This document shows positions 1-7,854 of a DNA stretch of 64,000 nt, piece after piece. Under the pieces are notes generated by a model. It ran no database searches. It was not told the origin of the DNA and saw only the letters and a program-made list of their open reading frames with translations. This DNA is from Acidimicrobiales bacterium (GTDB taxonomy: Bacteria > Actinomycetota > Acidimicrobiia > Acidimicrobiales > Aldehydirespiratoraceae). Location of the stretch: positions 2,480,001 to 2,544,000 of the forward strand of contig JAWKIR010000002.1 in NCBI GenBank assembly GCA_041394245.1, written 5' to 3'. The position numbers and the translations under genes are program-made. Each line of letters opens with the position of its first letter. The stretch's first letter is position 1.

Positions 1-240
1 GCATCGCACGGCGCCCACAAGAACCATCGCAAGCCCGGATCGGTCGGCCAGTGCGCCACCCCGTCCCGCGTCTTCAAGGGCAAGAAGCTCCCCGGGCGCA
101 TGGGCAACAACAAGGTCACCACGCTCAACCTCGAGGTCGTGAAGAGCGATCCCGAGGCCGGCGTGCTGCTGGTCCGGGGCTCGGTCCCCGGTCCTCGCGG
201 CGCCACCGTGGTCATCCGCGACGCAGTGAAGGGCTCGTAG
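1..240 (+). CDS. rplC: 50S ribosomal protein L3, 3' part
   Basis: C-terminal 79 codons of ribosomal protein L3 (uL3), an early-assembling 23S rRNA binder near the peptidyl-transferase centre. The gene enters from the left edge in frame 1 and stops at TAG 238-240. The loop PSRVFKGKKLPGRMG and the ending NKVTTLNLEVV...RGSVPG are typical of the L3 C-terminal half; the full protein is usually about 210 aa. It lies directly before rplD (2-nt gap), the standard S10-operon order. The start and upstream rpsJ lie outside the window. Confidence 0.97.
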   Translation, partial: ASHGAHKNHRKPGSVGQCATPSRVFKGKKLPGRMGNNKVTTLNLEVVKSDPEAGVLLVRGSVPGPRGATVVIRDAVKGS

Positions 241-242
241 AG

Positions 243-908
243 ATGGCGTCCATCAGCATCAAGACCCAGTCCGGTTCCGACGCCGGGACCACCGATCTCG
301 CCGACGACGTGTTCGGCATCGAGCCCAACGTGCCGGTCATGCACCAGGTCGTGACCGCACAGCTCGCCGCCAAGCGTCAGGGCACGGCGTCCACCAAGAC
401 CCGTTCCGAGGTCCGCGGTGGCGGCGCCAAGCCGTGGCGCCAGAAGGGCACCGGCCGTGCCCGTGCGGGTTCGTCGAACTCGCCGCTCTGGCGTGGTGGC
501 GGCATCGCCCACGGTCCCAAGCCGCGTGACTACACCCAAAAGACGCCCAAGAAGATGGTGAAGCTCGCCCTGCGCAGCGCATTGTCCGACCGGGCCAGCG
601 AGGGCAACGTCATCGTGGTCGACTCCTGGAGCTTCGATGCTCCGAAGACGAAGGACGCCATCGCCGCCCTGTCGGCCATCGGCGCCGAGGGCAAGGTCCT
701 CATGGTGCTCGGCGACAACGACGAGGCCGCCTACAAGAGCTTCCGCAACCTGACCAACGTGCACTGCCTGCATGTCGGCGAGCTCAACACCTACGACGTC
801 CTCGACAGCGACGTCGTGGTGTTCACCACCGAGACGCTGCCCGGAGCGACACCACTCGTCGCCGAGTCGGGCGGATCCGCTGCCGAAGTCAGCGGGGAGG
901 AACAGTGA
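243..908 (+). CDS. rplD: 50S ribosomal protein L4
   Basis: Ribosomal protein L4 (uL4), 221 aa, which lines the exit tunnel and binds 23S rRNA. The conserved basic loop GGGAKPWRQKGTGRARAG lies near residues 57-75 and the C-terminal globular domain follows. ATG 243 is chosen because it begins two bases after the rplC stop and gives the usual MASISIKT-type N-terminus; a longer frame opening at 51 would run through rplC. The C-terminus is slightly extended and acidic (ESGGSAAEVSGEEQ). In Escherichia coli L4 represses its own operon; nothing here shows whether that is true in this organism. The stop overlaps rplW by 4 nt. Confidence 0.96.
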   Translation: MASISIKTQSGSDAGTTDLADDVFGIEPNVPVMHQVVTAQLAAKRQGTASTKTRSEVRGGGAKPWRQKGTGRARAGSSNSPLWRGGGIAHGPKPRDYTQKTPKKMVKLALRSALSDRASEGNVIVVDSWSFDAPKTKDAIAALSAIGAEGKVLMVLGDNDEAAYKSFRNLTNVHCLHVGELNTYDVLDSDVVVFTTETLPGATPLVAESGGSAAEVSGEEQ

Positions 909-1195
909 AGGATCATCGCGACGTCATCATCCGTCCGGTCGTCTCCGAGAAGTCCTACGGACTCATCGAGGAGAACGTCTACACGTTCGTGGTCGCCCCG
1001 AGCGCCTCGAAGCCCGAGATCCGCGACGCTGTCGAATCGATCTTCGACGTGTCGGTGCTCAAGGTGAACACCCTCAACCGCAAGGGCAAGCGCAAGCGCA
1101 ACCGCCGCAACGGTGGCTTCGGTACGAAGTCCGGTCAAAAGCGCGCACTCGTCACCCTCGCCGAGGGCGACTCGATCGACCTCTTCGAGGCGTAG
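905..1195 (+). CDS. rplW: 50S ribosomal protein L23
   Basis: Ribosomal protein L23 (uL23), 96 aa, at the tunnel exit, where trigger factor and SRP dock. The N-terminus DVIIRPVVSEKSYGL and the basic hairpin NRKGKRKRNRRNG are typical. It starts at GTG 905 within the rplD stop (GTGA overlap), preceded by GGGGAGGA (about 895-902), consistent with translational coupling. Length and position are normal for the S10 operon. Confidence 0.96.
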   Translation: MKDHRDVIIRPVVSEKSYGLIEENVYTFVVAPSASKPEIRDAVESIFDVSVLKVNTLNRKGKRKRNRRNGGFGTKSGQKRALVTLAEGDSIDLFEA

Positions 1196-1214
1196 GGCGA
1201 AGGGACACAGACTC

Positions 1215-2051
1215 ATGGCAATCCGCAAGCGCAAGCCCACCAGTCCGGGACGTCGATTCCAGACGTCGTCCGACTTCTCCGAGATCACCGCGACCAAGCC
1301 CGAGCGCAGTCTCGTCAAGGGCGAGTCGAAGACCGGTGGACGCAACAACCACGGTCGCAAGACCAGCCGTCATCGCGGTGGCGGCCACAAGCAGAAGTAC
1401 CGCACGATCGACTTCGATCGCACCAAGGACGGCGTGCCGGCCACGGTCGCGACGATCGAGTACGACCCGAACCGCACCTGCAACATCGCGTTGCTGCACT
1501 ACCACGACGGCGAGAAGCGCTACATCATCGCACCGCGTGGTCTGGTGGTCGGCGACAAGCTCCAATCCGGTCAGGGCGCGGAGATCCGCCCCGGCAACGC
1601 ATTGCCGCTGCGGTACATCCCCGTCGGTACCGTCGTGCACAACGTCGAGCTCAAGGCCGGCGCAGGCGCCAAGATGGCCCGCTCCGCTGGCGCCTCGATC
1701 CAGCTCGTCGCGAAGGAAGGCGAGTTCGCCACCCTTCGTCTGCCGAGCAGCGAGATGCGCCGAGTGCCGATCGACTGCCGGGCAACCGTCGGCGAGGTCG
1801 GCAACAGCCAGCACGAACTCGTCAAGATCGGCAAGGCCGGCCGCAACCGCTGGAAGGGCAAGCGTCCGCAGTCACGCGGCGTTGCGATGAACCCGGTCGA
1901 TCACCCGCATGGTGGCGGCGAGGGCAAGACTTCCGGTGGCCGTCATCCCGTGTCGCCCTGGGGCAAGCCCGAAGGTCGCACCCGCAAGAGCAACCAAGAA
2001 TCCGACAAGCTGATCGTGCGCCGTCGCCGGACGCGCGGTTCGCGGAGGTAA
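1215..2051 (+). CDS. rplB: 50S ribosomal protein L2
   Basis: Ribosomal protein L2 (uL2), 278 aa, needed for subunit association and peptidyl transfer. The motif NPVDHPHGGGEGKTSGGR near residues 225-242 holds the conserved functional histidine. The start ATG 1215 gives MAIRKRKPTSPGRR and is preceded by AGGGA (1200-1204). The C-terminus is the usual basic tail (RRRRTRGSRR). A 19-nt gap separates it from rplW, one of the larger gaps in this operon. Confidence 0.97.
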   Translation: MAIRKRKPTSPGRRFQTSSDFSEITATKPERSLVKGESKTGGRNNHGRKTSRHRGGGHKQKYRTIDFDRTKDGVPATVATIEYDPNRTCNIALLHYHDGEKRYIIAPRGLVVGDKLQSGQGAEIRPGNALPLRYIPVGTVVHNVELKAGAGAKMARSAGASIQLVAKEGEFATLRLPSSEMRRVPIDCRATVGEVGNSQHELVKIGKAGRNRWKGKRPQSRGVAMNPVDHPHGGGEGKTSGGRHPVSPWGKPEGRTRKSNQESDKLIVRRRRTRGSRR

Positions 2052-2056
2052 TCACA

Positions 2057-2335
2057 ATGCCGCGCAGCCTCAAGAAGGGTCCGTTCGTCGACGACCATCT
2101 CCTCAAGAAGGTGGATGTCCTCAACGAATCGGGCGAGAAGAAGGTCATCAAGACCTGGTCTCGTCGATCGACCATCATCCCCGACATGATCGGCCACACC
2201 CTGGCCGTTCACGACGGCCGCAAGCACGTCCCGGTCTACGTGACCGAGTCGATGGTCGGTCACAAGCTCGGTGAGTTCGCGCCCACCCGCACGTTCAAGT
2301 TCCATGCGGGCCAGGAGCGGGGAGCACGTCGCTGA
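2057..2335 (+). CDS. rpsS: 30S ribosomal protein S19
   Basis: Ribosomal protein S19 (uS19), 92 aa, in the head of the 30S subunit next to S13. The N-terminus MPRSLKKGPFVDDHLLKK and the segment VTESMVGHKLGEFAPTRTF are diagnostic. It follows rplB by 5 nt, and its final base is shared with the rplV start (TGATG). Length is standard. Confidence 0.97.
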   Translation: MPRSLKKGPFVDDHLLKKVDVLNESGEKKVIKTWSRRSTIIPDMIGHTLAVHDGRKHVPVYVTESMVGHKLGEFAPTRTFKFHAGQERGARR

Positions 2336-3249
2336 TGACCGCTTCGAAGACCAACGAGCGTCCGGGCACCCGGGCCAAGGCGTCGCACGTTCGTGCGTCC
2401 GCCTACAAGGCTCGCGAGATCCTCAACCTGATCCGCGGCAAGTCCTACGCCGAGGCCGCGGAGATCCTCGCGTTCTCCGAGCGCGGAATCAGCGAAGACA
2501 TCGCCAAGGTGCTCGACTCCGCAGTCGCCAACGCCGAGCACAACGATGGCCAGCTTGCCGAAGAACTCTTCGTCTCGGCCTGTTATGCCGACGAGGGTCC
2601 GACGCTCAAGCGCTGGCGTCCTCGTGCGCGCGGCCGCGCCACCCGCATTCGCAAGCGCACCTGCCACATCACCGTGATCGTGTCGCGCTACTCCGATGCC
2701 CAGCTCGAAGCGCTGCGTGCGAAGGAAGCCAACGCCGGTCGCTCGACCACGGCCAACGCCGCCGAGGCCCGTCGCCGACGCGTCGAGCAGAGCCGTGAGC
2801 GTGAAGAGGCTCGCGAAGCCGAACACGACCATGATCACGATCACGATCACGATCACGATCACGACCACGACCACGAGGCGTCGACAGAAGAGAAGGCGGC
2901 AGAGGTGGTCGCCGCGACGGAAGCGGTCATGGCCGAATCCGAGCCCGCTCAGGGCGACGACGACGCAGCGACGAACGCGGATCCGTCGGATGACGGCGAG
3001 GGCGACGAGTCGCCCTTCGGTCCGCTGAGCCACGCCCCGCTCGACGACCCGAGCGAGGCGCCCGAGGGCTACCCGATCAAGGGCAACGCCGACTCGATGA
3101 AGTACCACCAGCCCGATGGGCGCTGGTTCGAACAGACCGTTGCCGAGGTGTGGTTCGCCACCACCGACGCAGCCGAAGCCGCCGGCTTCACCGAGGCGGG
3201 TTCCGCCTCCTCCGAAGAAGATGCCGGCGACGCCGGAGAGGACGACTGA
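2335..3249 (+). CDS. rplV: 50S ribosomal protein L22 with long C-terminal extension and extra domain
   Basis: L22 (uL22) lines the nascent-peptide tunnel. Residues about 15-125 are an ordinary L22 core (KASHVRASAYKAREILNLI ... PRARGRATRIRKRTCHITV), but the protein is 304 aa against a usual 110-130. A charged linker follows, then a 17-residue strictly alternating His/Asp tract (bases 2824-2874: 9 His, 8 Asp), an acidic stretch, and a separate C-terminal module near residues 240-290. That module carries GYPIKGN, MKYHQPDGRWF and VWFATTDAAEAAGF. Similar short modules are known on other actinobacterial ribosomal proteins under the label unknown-domain fusion; their role is not established. The frame stays open without interruption and rpsC starts on its stop, so this is a real extension rather than a frameshift. 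Confidence 0.95.
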   Translation: MTASKTNERPGTRAKASHVRASAYKAREILNLIRGKSYAEAAEILAFSERGISEDIAKVLDSAVANAEHNDGQLAEELFVSACYADEGPTLKRWRPRARGRATRIRKRTCHITVIVSRYSDAQLEALRAKEANAGRSTTANAAEARRRRVEQSREREEAREAEHDHDHDHDHDHDHDHDHEASTEEKAAEVVAATEAVMAESEPAQGDDDAATNADPSDDGEGDESPFGPLSHAPLDDPSEAPEGYPIKGNADSMKYHQPDGRWFEQTVAEVWFATTDAAEAAGFTEAGSASSEEDAGDAGEDD

Positions 3250-4157
3250 TGGGACAGAAGGTCAACCCGTACGGGTTCCGCCTGGGCATCACCACGGAGT
3301 GGAAGAGCCGCTGGTTCGCCGACCGTGAGGAATACGCCGACAACGTCATCGAGGATTGGAAGATCCGCGATTTCCTCATGACCGAGCTGCCGCACGCGGC
3401 GATCAGCCGTGTCGAGGTCGAGCGCACCCGCGATCGTCTTCGTGTCGACGTCCACACGGCCCGTCCGGGCATCGTGATCGGTCGCCGTGGCTCCGAGGCC
3501 GACCGGCTCCGCACTGGTCTCACCTCGATCACCGGCAACGCCAAGGTCCAGCTCAACATCCAGGAGATCAAGCAGCCCGAGCTCGATGCTGCCCTGATCG
3601 CCCAGGGTGTCGCCGATCAGCTCGCTGGTCGTGTGGCGTTTCGCCGTGCGATGAAGCGTGCGGTCCAGAATGCCCAGAAGGCCGGTGCTCTCGGCATCCG
3701 CGTCCAGTGCTCGGGCCGTCTCGGCGGGTCGGAGATGGCCCGCACCGAGTGGTACCGCGAGGGCCGCGTCCCGTTGCACACGCTGCGTGCCGACGTCGAT
3801 TACGGCTTCCGCGAGGCGAAGACCACCTACGGGCGCATCGGTGTGAAGGTGTGGCTCTACAAGGGCGACATCCTCCCCTACAAGACCACCAGCGACGACA
3901 AGGCCACCCTCGAGGCCGCCATGGCGGCCGGCGAGACATCCGGTCAGGCCAAGCCCCGCAAGGTCGTCTCCTCCGCTGCTGCCCGCAAGCGTGTCGCCAC
4001 GCCCGAGACCGATGCCGATGCCGAGGTCGAGGAAGAGCCGGCACCGCTCATCAAGGAAGCCGATCCCGAGTTCGAGAAGCTCCTCGACGAGGAAGATGCC
4101 ATCGAGGCATCGACCCGTGAGCAGAGCGAGACCCCGCACTTCCGGGCGAACGACTGA
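3249..4157 (+). CDS. rpsC: 30S ribosomal protein S3, acidic C-terminal tail
   Basis: S3 (uS3), 302 aa, forms part of the mRNA entry site. MGQKVNPYGFRLGITTEWKS is the classical N-terminus; a KH-type RNA-binding region (PGIVIGRRGSEADRL) lies near residues 74-90 and the C-terminal S3 domain follows. ATG 3249 shares its A with the rplV stop; the longer frame from 3150 overlaps rplV and is rejected. Compared with the usual 210-280 aa, the last ~75 residues are an added Ala/Glu-rich tail (EEEPAPLIKEADPEFEKLL), a second acidic extension in this operon. Confidence 0.97.
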   Translation: MGQKVNPYGFRLGITTEWKSRWFADREEYADNVIEDWKIRDFLMTELPHAAISRVEVERTRDRLRVDVHTARPGIVIGRRGSEADRLRTGLTSITGNAKVQLNIQEIKQPELDAALIAQGVADQLAGRVAFRRAMKRAVQNAQKAGALGIRVQCSGRLGGSEMARTEWYREGRVPLHTLRADVDYGFREAKTTYGRIGVKVWLYKGDILPYKTTSDDKATLEAAMAAGETSGQAKPRKVVSSAAARKRVATPETDADAEVEEEPAPLIKEADPEFEKLLDEEDAIEASTREQSETPHFRAND

Positions 4158-4168
4158 GGTTTGTTGTC

Positions 4169-4585
4169 ATGTTGATGCCGAAGAAGGTCAAGCACCGCAA
4201 GCAACACCGGGGCCGTACCAAGGGAATGTCGAAGGGCGCGACCGAGGTCACCTATGGCGACTACGGAATCCAGGCGCTCGAGCCCGGGTGGATCACCGCC
4301 CGTCAGATCGAGGCCGGTCGTATCGCCATGACCCGTCACATCAAGCGTGGCGGCAAGGTGTGGATCAACGTCTTCCCCGACAAGCCGGTCACCCAGAAGC
4401 CGGCCGAGACCCGCATGGGTTCGGGCAAGGGCAACCCGGAGCACTGGGTCGCGGTCGTCAAGCCCGGACGGATCCTGTTCGAGCTGTCGTACCACGACGA
4501 GCAGATCGCCCGTGAGGCGATCGATCGGGCGATCCAGAAGATGCCGATCAAGGCACGTTTCGTCAGCCGTGAGGAGAGTTTCTGA
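4169..4585 (+). CDS. rplP: 50S ribosomal protein L16
   Basis: L16 (uL16), 138 aa, at the A-site side of the 50S subunit. MLMPKKVKHRKQHRGRTKG at the N-terminus and GGKVWINVFPDKPVTQKPAE in the body identify it. ATG 4169 is used; ATG 4175 (MPKK) is also possible, but the MLxPK start is usual in actinobacteria. TGAGG (4155-4159) lies upstream. The stop overlaps the rpmC start. Confidence 0.97.
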   Translation: MLMPKKVKHRKQHRGRTKGMSKGATEVTYGDYGIQALEPGWITARQIEAGRIAMTRHIKRGGKVWINVFPDKPVTQKPAETRMGSGKGNPEHWVAVVKPGRILFELSYHDEQIAREAIDRAIQKMPIKARFVSREESF

Positions 4586-4809
4586 TGGCGAAGACAAAAG
4601 CCCTCGCCGATCTCGCCGTGACCGACCTGATCCAACAGTTGGCCGACCACAAGGAGTCGTTGTTCAACCTGCGATTCCAGTTCGCGACCGGCCAGCTCGA
4701 CGACTCTGCGGCGCTCAAGGCCGTCAAGAAGGACATCGCCCGTGTGCTCACCGAGCTCCGGGCCCGTGAGATCGCCGAAGCCGAGGCGATGGAGAAGTCA
4801 GATGGCTGA
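4585..4809 (+). CDS. rpmC: 50S ribosomal protein L29
   Basis: L29 (uL29), 74 aa, a two-helix protein near the tunnel exit. The signature ESLFNLRFQFATGQLDDSAAL and the following helix AVKKDIARVLTELRAREIA are standard. It begins on the rplP stop and overlaps rpsQ by 8 nt, so the three are probably translationally coupled. Confidence 0.96.
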   Translation: MAKTKALADLAVTDLIQQLADHKESLFNLRFQFATGQLDDSAALKAVKKDIARVLTELRAREIAEAEAMEKSDG

Positions 4810-5077
4810 GCAAGAGACCGAGACACGCGAGAACGCACGCAAGGTCCGTGAGGGCCTGGTCGTGTCGAACGCGATGGACAAGACCGCAGTGGTCGAGACG
4901 ATCGATCGTGTGCGCCACCGGCGCTACGCCAAGACCGTGCAGCGCAACAAGAAGCTCCACGTGCACGACGAGGACAACACCCTCAACGTGGGCGACCGTG
5001 TGCGCGTGCAGGAAACCCGACCGCTGTCGAAGAACAAGCGCTGGCGCCTCGTGGCCGTCCTGGAGCGTGCAAAGTGA
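4802..5077 (+). CDS. rpsQ: 30S ribosomal protein S17
   Basis: S17 (uS17), 91 aa, an OB-fold protein binding 16S rRNA helix 11. VVSNAMDKTAVVETIDRVRH and YAKTVQRNKKLHVHDE are the recognisable core. ATG 4802 lies inside the last codons of rpmC; the longer upstream frame is discarded because S17 N-terminal extensions of that kind are not expected. It ends in a GTGA overlap with rplN. Confidence 0.96.
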   Translation: MAEQETETRENARKVREGLVVSNAMDKTAVVETIDRVRHRRYAKTVQRNKKLHVHDEDNTLNVGDRVRVQETRPLSKNKRWRLVAVLERAK

Positions 5078-5442
5078 TCCAGCAGGAATCCCGTCTTCGG
5101 GTCGCCGACAACTCGGGCGCCAAGGAGGTCTTGTGCATCAAGGTCCTCGGCGGTTCGAAGCGTCGCTACGCCTCGATCGGCGACGTCTTCGTCGCCACCG
5201 TCAAGGATGCGATCCCTGGCGCGCAGGTCAAGAAGGGCGACGTCGTCAAGTGCGTGGTCGTCCGGGTCAAGAAGGAAAAGCGTCGTCCGGATGGCAGCTA
5301 CATCCGCTTCGACGAGAACGCAGCCGTGCTGATCAACGATCAGCGTCAGCCGCGCGGCACCCGCATCTTCGGCCCGGTGGGTCGAGAACTGCGCGACAAG
5401 CAGTTCATGCGCATCGTGTCGCTCGCACCGGAGGTCCTGTGA
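5074..5442 (+). CDS. rplN: 50S ribosomal protein L14
   Basis: L14 (uL14), 122 aa, at the subunit interface. MIQQESRLRVADNSGAKEVL is the family N-terminus, and RIFGPVGRELRDKQFMRIVS the C-terminal signature. It starts at GTG 5074 inside the rpsQ stop. Length is exactly typical. Confidence 0.97.
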   Translation: MIQQESRLRVADNSGAKEVLCIKVLGGSKRRYASIGDVFVATVKDAIPGAQVKKGDVVKCVVVRVKKEKRRPDGSYIRFDENAAVLINDQRQPRGTRIFGPVGRELRDKQFMRIVSLAPEVL

Positions 5443-5443
5443 C

Positions 5444-5761
5444 ATGGCAGGCATGAAAATCATCAAGGGCGATCGCGTCGTCGTGCTGTCGGGCAAGGAC
5501 AAGGGCGCACAGGGTGTCGTCGAACGGGCCATCCCCGAAAAGGGCAAGGTCATCGTCGACGGCGTCAACATCGCCAAGAAGCACCAGGCCCCGACTCGTC
5601 AGGACCAGCAGGGTGGCATCATCGACAAGGCGATGCCGATCGACGTGTCGAACGTCGCCCTGGTCAGCCCGAAGGACGGCAAGGCCACCCGCGTCGGCTA
5701 CAAGATCCTCGACGACGGCACCAAGGTCCGCATCTGCAAGCGCACGGGGGTGGAACTCTGA
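5444..5761 (+). CDS. rplX: 50S ribosomal protein L24
   Basis: L24 (uL24), 105 aa, an assembly initiator with an N-terminal KOW motif (IKGDRVVVLSGKDKGAQGVV, residues about 6-25). It follows rplN after one base and its last base is the first of rplE. Usual length. Confidence 0.97.
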   Translation: MAGMKIIKGDRVVVLSGKDKGAQGVVERAIPEKGKVIVDGVNIAKKHQAPTRQDQQGGIIDKAMPIDVSNVALVSPKDGKATRVGYKILDDGTKVRICKRTGVEL

Positions 5762-6327
5762 TGAGCACCACCACCTACAAGCCGCGCCTTCGCACCATGT
5801 ACAACGAGGAGATCCGACCTGCCCTGAAGGAGCAGCTCGACATCCCCAACGTCATGATGGTGCCGAAGATCGAGAAGATCGTCCTCAACATGGGTGTCGG
5901 TGAAGCCGTCGCCTCGGCGAAGCTGCTCGAGGGCGCCCTGGCCGACATGGAGACCATCGCCGGCCAAAAGCCCGTGATCACGCGGGCCAAGAAGAGCCTC
6001 GCCAGCTTCAAGCTGCGCGACGGCCAGGCCATTGGCTGCAAGGTCACCCTCCGGGGCGACCGCATGTACGAGTTCCTCGATCGCCTCATTTCGCTGGCGA
6101 TTCCGCGGATCCGAGATTTCCGAGGGCTCTCGCCGAAGTCGTTCGACGGCAACGGCAACTACACCTTCGGTGTGACCGAACAACTCATGTTCCCCGAGAT
6201 CGACTACGACAAGGTCGACACCACTCGGGGTATGGACATCACGATCGTCACGACGGCGACGACGAACGACCACGGGCGTGCTCTGCTCGCGGCATTCGAC
6301 TTCCCGTTCCGACGCGAGGGGCAGTGA
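5761..6327 (+). CDS. rplE: 50S ribosomal protein L5
   Basis: L5 (uL5), 188 aa, binds 5S rRNA and contacts P-site tRNA. Motifs include PKIEKIVLNMGVGEAV, AGQKPVITRAKKSLASFKLR and YTFGVTEQLMFPEIDYDK. ATG 5761 overlaps the rplX stop by one base. Confidence 0.97.
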   Translation: MSTTTYKPRLRTMYNEEIRPALKEQLDIPNVMMVPKIEKIVLNMGVGEAVASAKLLEGALADMETIAGQKPVITRAKKSLASFKLRDGQAIGCKVTLRGDRMYEFLDRLISLAIPRIRDFRGLSPKSFDGNGNYTFGVTEQLMFPEIDYDKVDTTRGMDITIVTTATTNDHGRALLAAFDFPFRREGQ

Positions 6328-6330
6328 CCC

Positions 6331-6516
6331 ATGGCGAAGAAAGCACTCCGCGAGAAGCAGCAGCGCACCCCGAAGTTCAAGGTGCGCTCCTACACCCGGT
6401 GCCGCCGCTGTGGCCGGCCTCGTTCGGTGTACCGCAAGTTCGGCCTGTGCCGGATCTGCTTGCGAGAAATGGCACACGCGGGCGAGTTGCCCGGTGTGAA
6501 GAAGGCCAGTTGGTAG
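6331..6516 (+). CDS. rpsN: 30S ribosomal protein S14, zinc-binding type
   Basis: S14 (uS14) of the short zinc-binding class, 61 aa, in the 30S head. Two CxxC pairs (TRCRRCGR and GLCRICLRE) form the zinc knuckle, separating it from the longer zinc-free S14 paralogue used under zinc starvation. ATG 6331 follows rplE by 3 nt. Many actinobacteria carry a second zinc-free rpsN elsewhere; none is seen here. Confidence 0.96.
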   Translation: MAKKALREKQQRTPKFKVRSYTRCRRCGRPRSVYRKFGLCRICLREMAHAGELPGVKKASW

Positions 6517-6531
6517 GGAGGTGACAGCGCG

Positions 6532-6936
6532 ATGACAATGACAGATCCCATCTCCGACATGCTCACTCGTATTCGCAACGCCAATGTGGCGATGCACGAC
6601 GACGTCCGCATGCCGTCCTCGAAGCAGAAGCTCGCTCTTGCGGGTCTTCTCGAAAAAGAGGGCTACATCGCCGGCTTCACCGAAGTCGACAACGGCGACA
6701 AGCCGGGCAAGACCCTGACCATCGAGATGAAGTACTCGCCCGAGCGGGCCCGCGTCATCTCCGGTCTGACCCGTGTGTCCAAGCCCGGTCTGCGCATCTA
6801 TCGCAAGCGCGACGAGATCCCCCGCGTACAGGGTGGCCTCGGCGTGGCGGTCGTGTCGACCAACAAGGGCCTGATGTCCGATCGAGAAGCGAGGAAGAAC
6901 CGCATGGGCGGCGAGATCCTCTGCTTCGTGTGGTGA
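6532..6936 (+). CDS. rpsH: 30S ribosomal protein S8
   Basis: S8 (uS8), 134 aa, organises the central domain of 16S rRNA. TDPISDMLTRIRNANVAMHD opens the protein and GLMSDREARKNRMGGEILC closes it. A strong ribosome site GGGAGGTGA (6516-6524) sits 7 nt before ATG 6532; ATG 6538 is an alternative. In E. coli S8 represses the spc operon; that has not been tested here. Confidence 0.96.
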   Translation: MTMTDPISDMLTRIRNANVAMHDDVRMPSSKQKLALAGLLEKEGYIAGFTEVDNGDKPGKTLTIEMKYSPERARVISGLTRVSKPGLRIYRKRDEIPRVQGGLGVAVVSTNKGLMSDREARKNRMGGEILCFVW

Positions 6937-6946
6937 GGGAGTCGAC

Positions 6947-7486
6947 ATGAGCCGAGTTGGCAGCGAACCCATCACCATCCCGAGCGGTGTCGAGATCTCG
7001 ATCTCGGGCGCCTCGGTCACGGTCAAGGGGTCCAAGGGGACCCTCGAGCAGACCCTGCCCGGTGGCATCACCGTGCACGAGGACGAGGGTTTCCTCGTCG
7101 TCGAACGCCCGGACGACAGTGGTCCGAGCAAGTCCTTCCACGGTCTCTCGCGCACCCTGATCCAGAACATGATCACCGGTGTCACCGAGGGCTTCACCAA
7201 GGAACTCCAGATCCAGGGCGTTGGCTACCGTGCCACCGCCAAGGGCACCAACGCCCTCGAGCTCGCGCTCGGCTACAGCCATCCCGTCAACATCGAAGCC
7301 CCGGAGGGCATCGAGTTCGACGTGCCGGTCCAGACGCAGATCTTCGTGAAGGGGATCGACAAGCAGCTGGTCGGGCAGGTTGCCGCCGACATCCGCAAGT
7401 GGCGCAAGCCGGAGCCCTACAAGGGCAAGGGCATCCGCTACGCGAATGAGCGCGTGATTCGCAAGGCCGGAAAGGCGGCCAAGTAG
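6947..7486 (+). CDS. rplF: 50S ribosomal protein L6
   Basis: L6 (uL6), 179 aa, two duplicated alpha/beta domains near the factor-binding site. MSRVGSEPITIPSGVEI begins the protein; ELQIQGVGYRA and the C-terminal KWRKPEPYKGKGIRYANE are diagnostic. Spacing and length are normal. Confidence 0.97.
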   Translation: MSRVGSEPITIPSGVEISISGASVTVKGSKGTLEQTLPGGITVHEDEGFLVVERPDDSGPSKSFHGLSRTLIQNMITGVTEGFTKELQIQGVGYRATAKGTNALELALGYSHPVNIEAPEGIEFDVPVQTQIFVKGIDKQLVGQVAADIRKWRKPEPYKGKGIRYANERVIRKAGKAAK

Positions 7487-7488
7487 CC

Positions 7489-7854
7489 ATGGCGTACACC
7501 GCGAAGAAGCGGCGCAGCGATCGTCTGCGCCGGCACTACCGGATCCGCAAGACGATGCGCGGCACAGCCGAGCGTCCCCGTCTGGCGGTCTTCCGATCCA
7601 ACAAGCACATCTCCGCACAGGTGATCGACGACCTCACGGGCGTCACCCTCGCTGCGGCATCCACCACCGAGAAGGCGCTTCGGGGCGCCAACAACGGCAA
7701 CGCCGAGGCGGCCGGCAAGTGTGGTGCGCTCCTCGCGGAACGCGCCAAGGCAGCCGGCATCGACACGGTGGTATTCGATCGTGGTGGGTTCCGCTACCAC
7801 GGCCGGGTTGCGGCGCTCGCCGACGCAGCCCGTGAGGGAGGATTGAAGTTCTGA
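7489..7854 (+). CDS. rplR: 50S ribosomal protein L18
   Basis: L18 (uL18), 121 aa, binds 5S rRNA together with L5. RPRLAVFRSNKHISAQVIDD and the ending VVFDRGGFRYHGRVAALADA are typical. It begins 2 nt after rplF and its last base is the first of rpsE. Confidence 0.97.
   Translation: MAYTAKKRRSDRLRRHYRIRKTMRGTAERPRLAVFRSNKHISAQVIDDLTGVTLAAASTTEKALRGANNGNAEAAGKCGALLAERAKAAGIDTVVFDRGGFRYHGRVAALADAAREGGLKF

Noticed and set aside
2600..3249. L22 extension as a frameshift artefact or a separate gene
   Set aside because: The frame is continuous, there is no good internal start with a ribosome site, and rpsC begins exactly on the stop.
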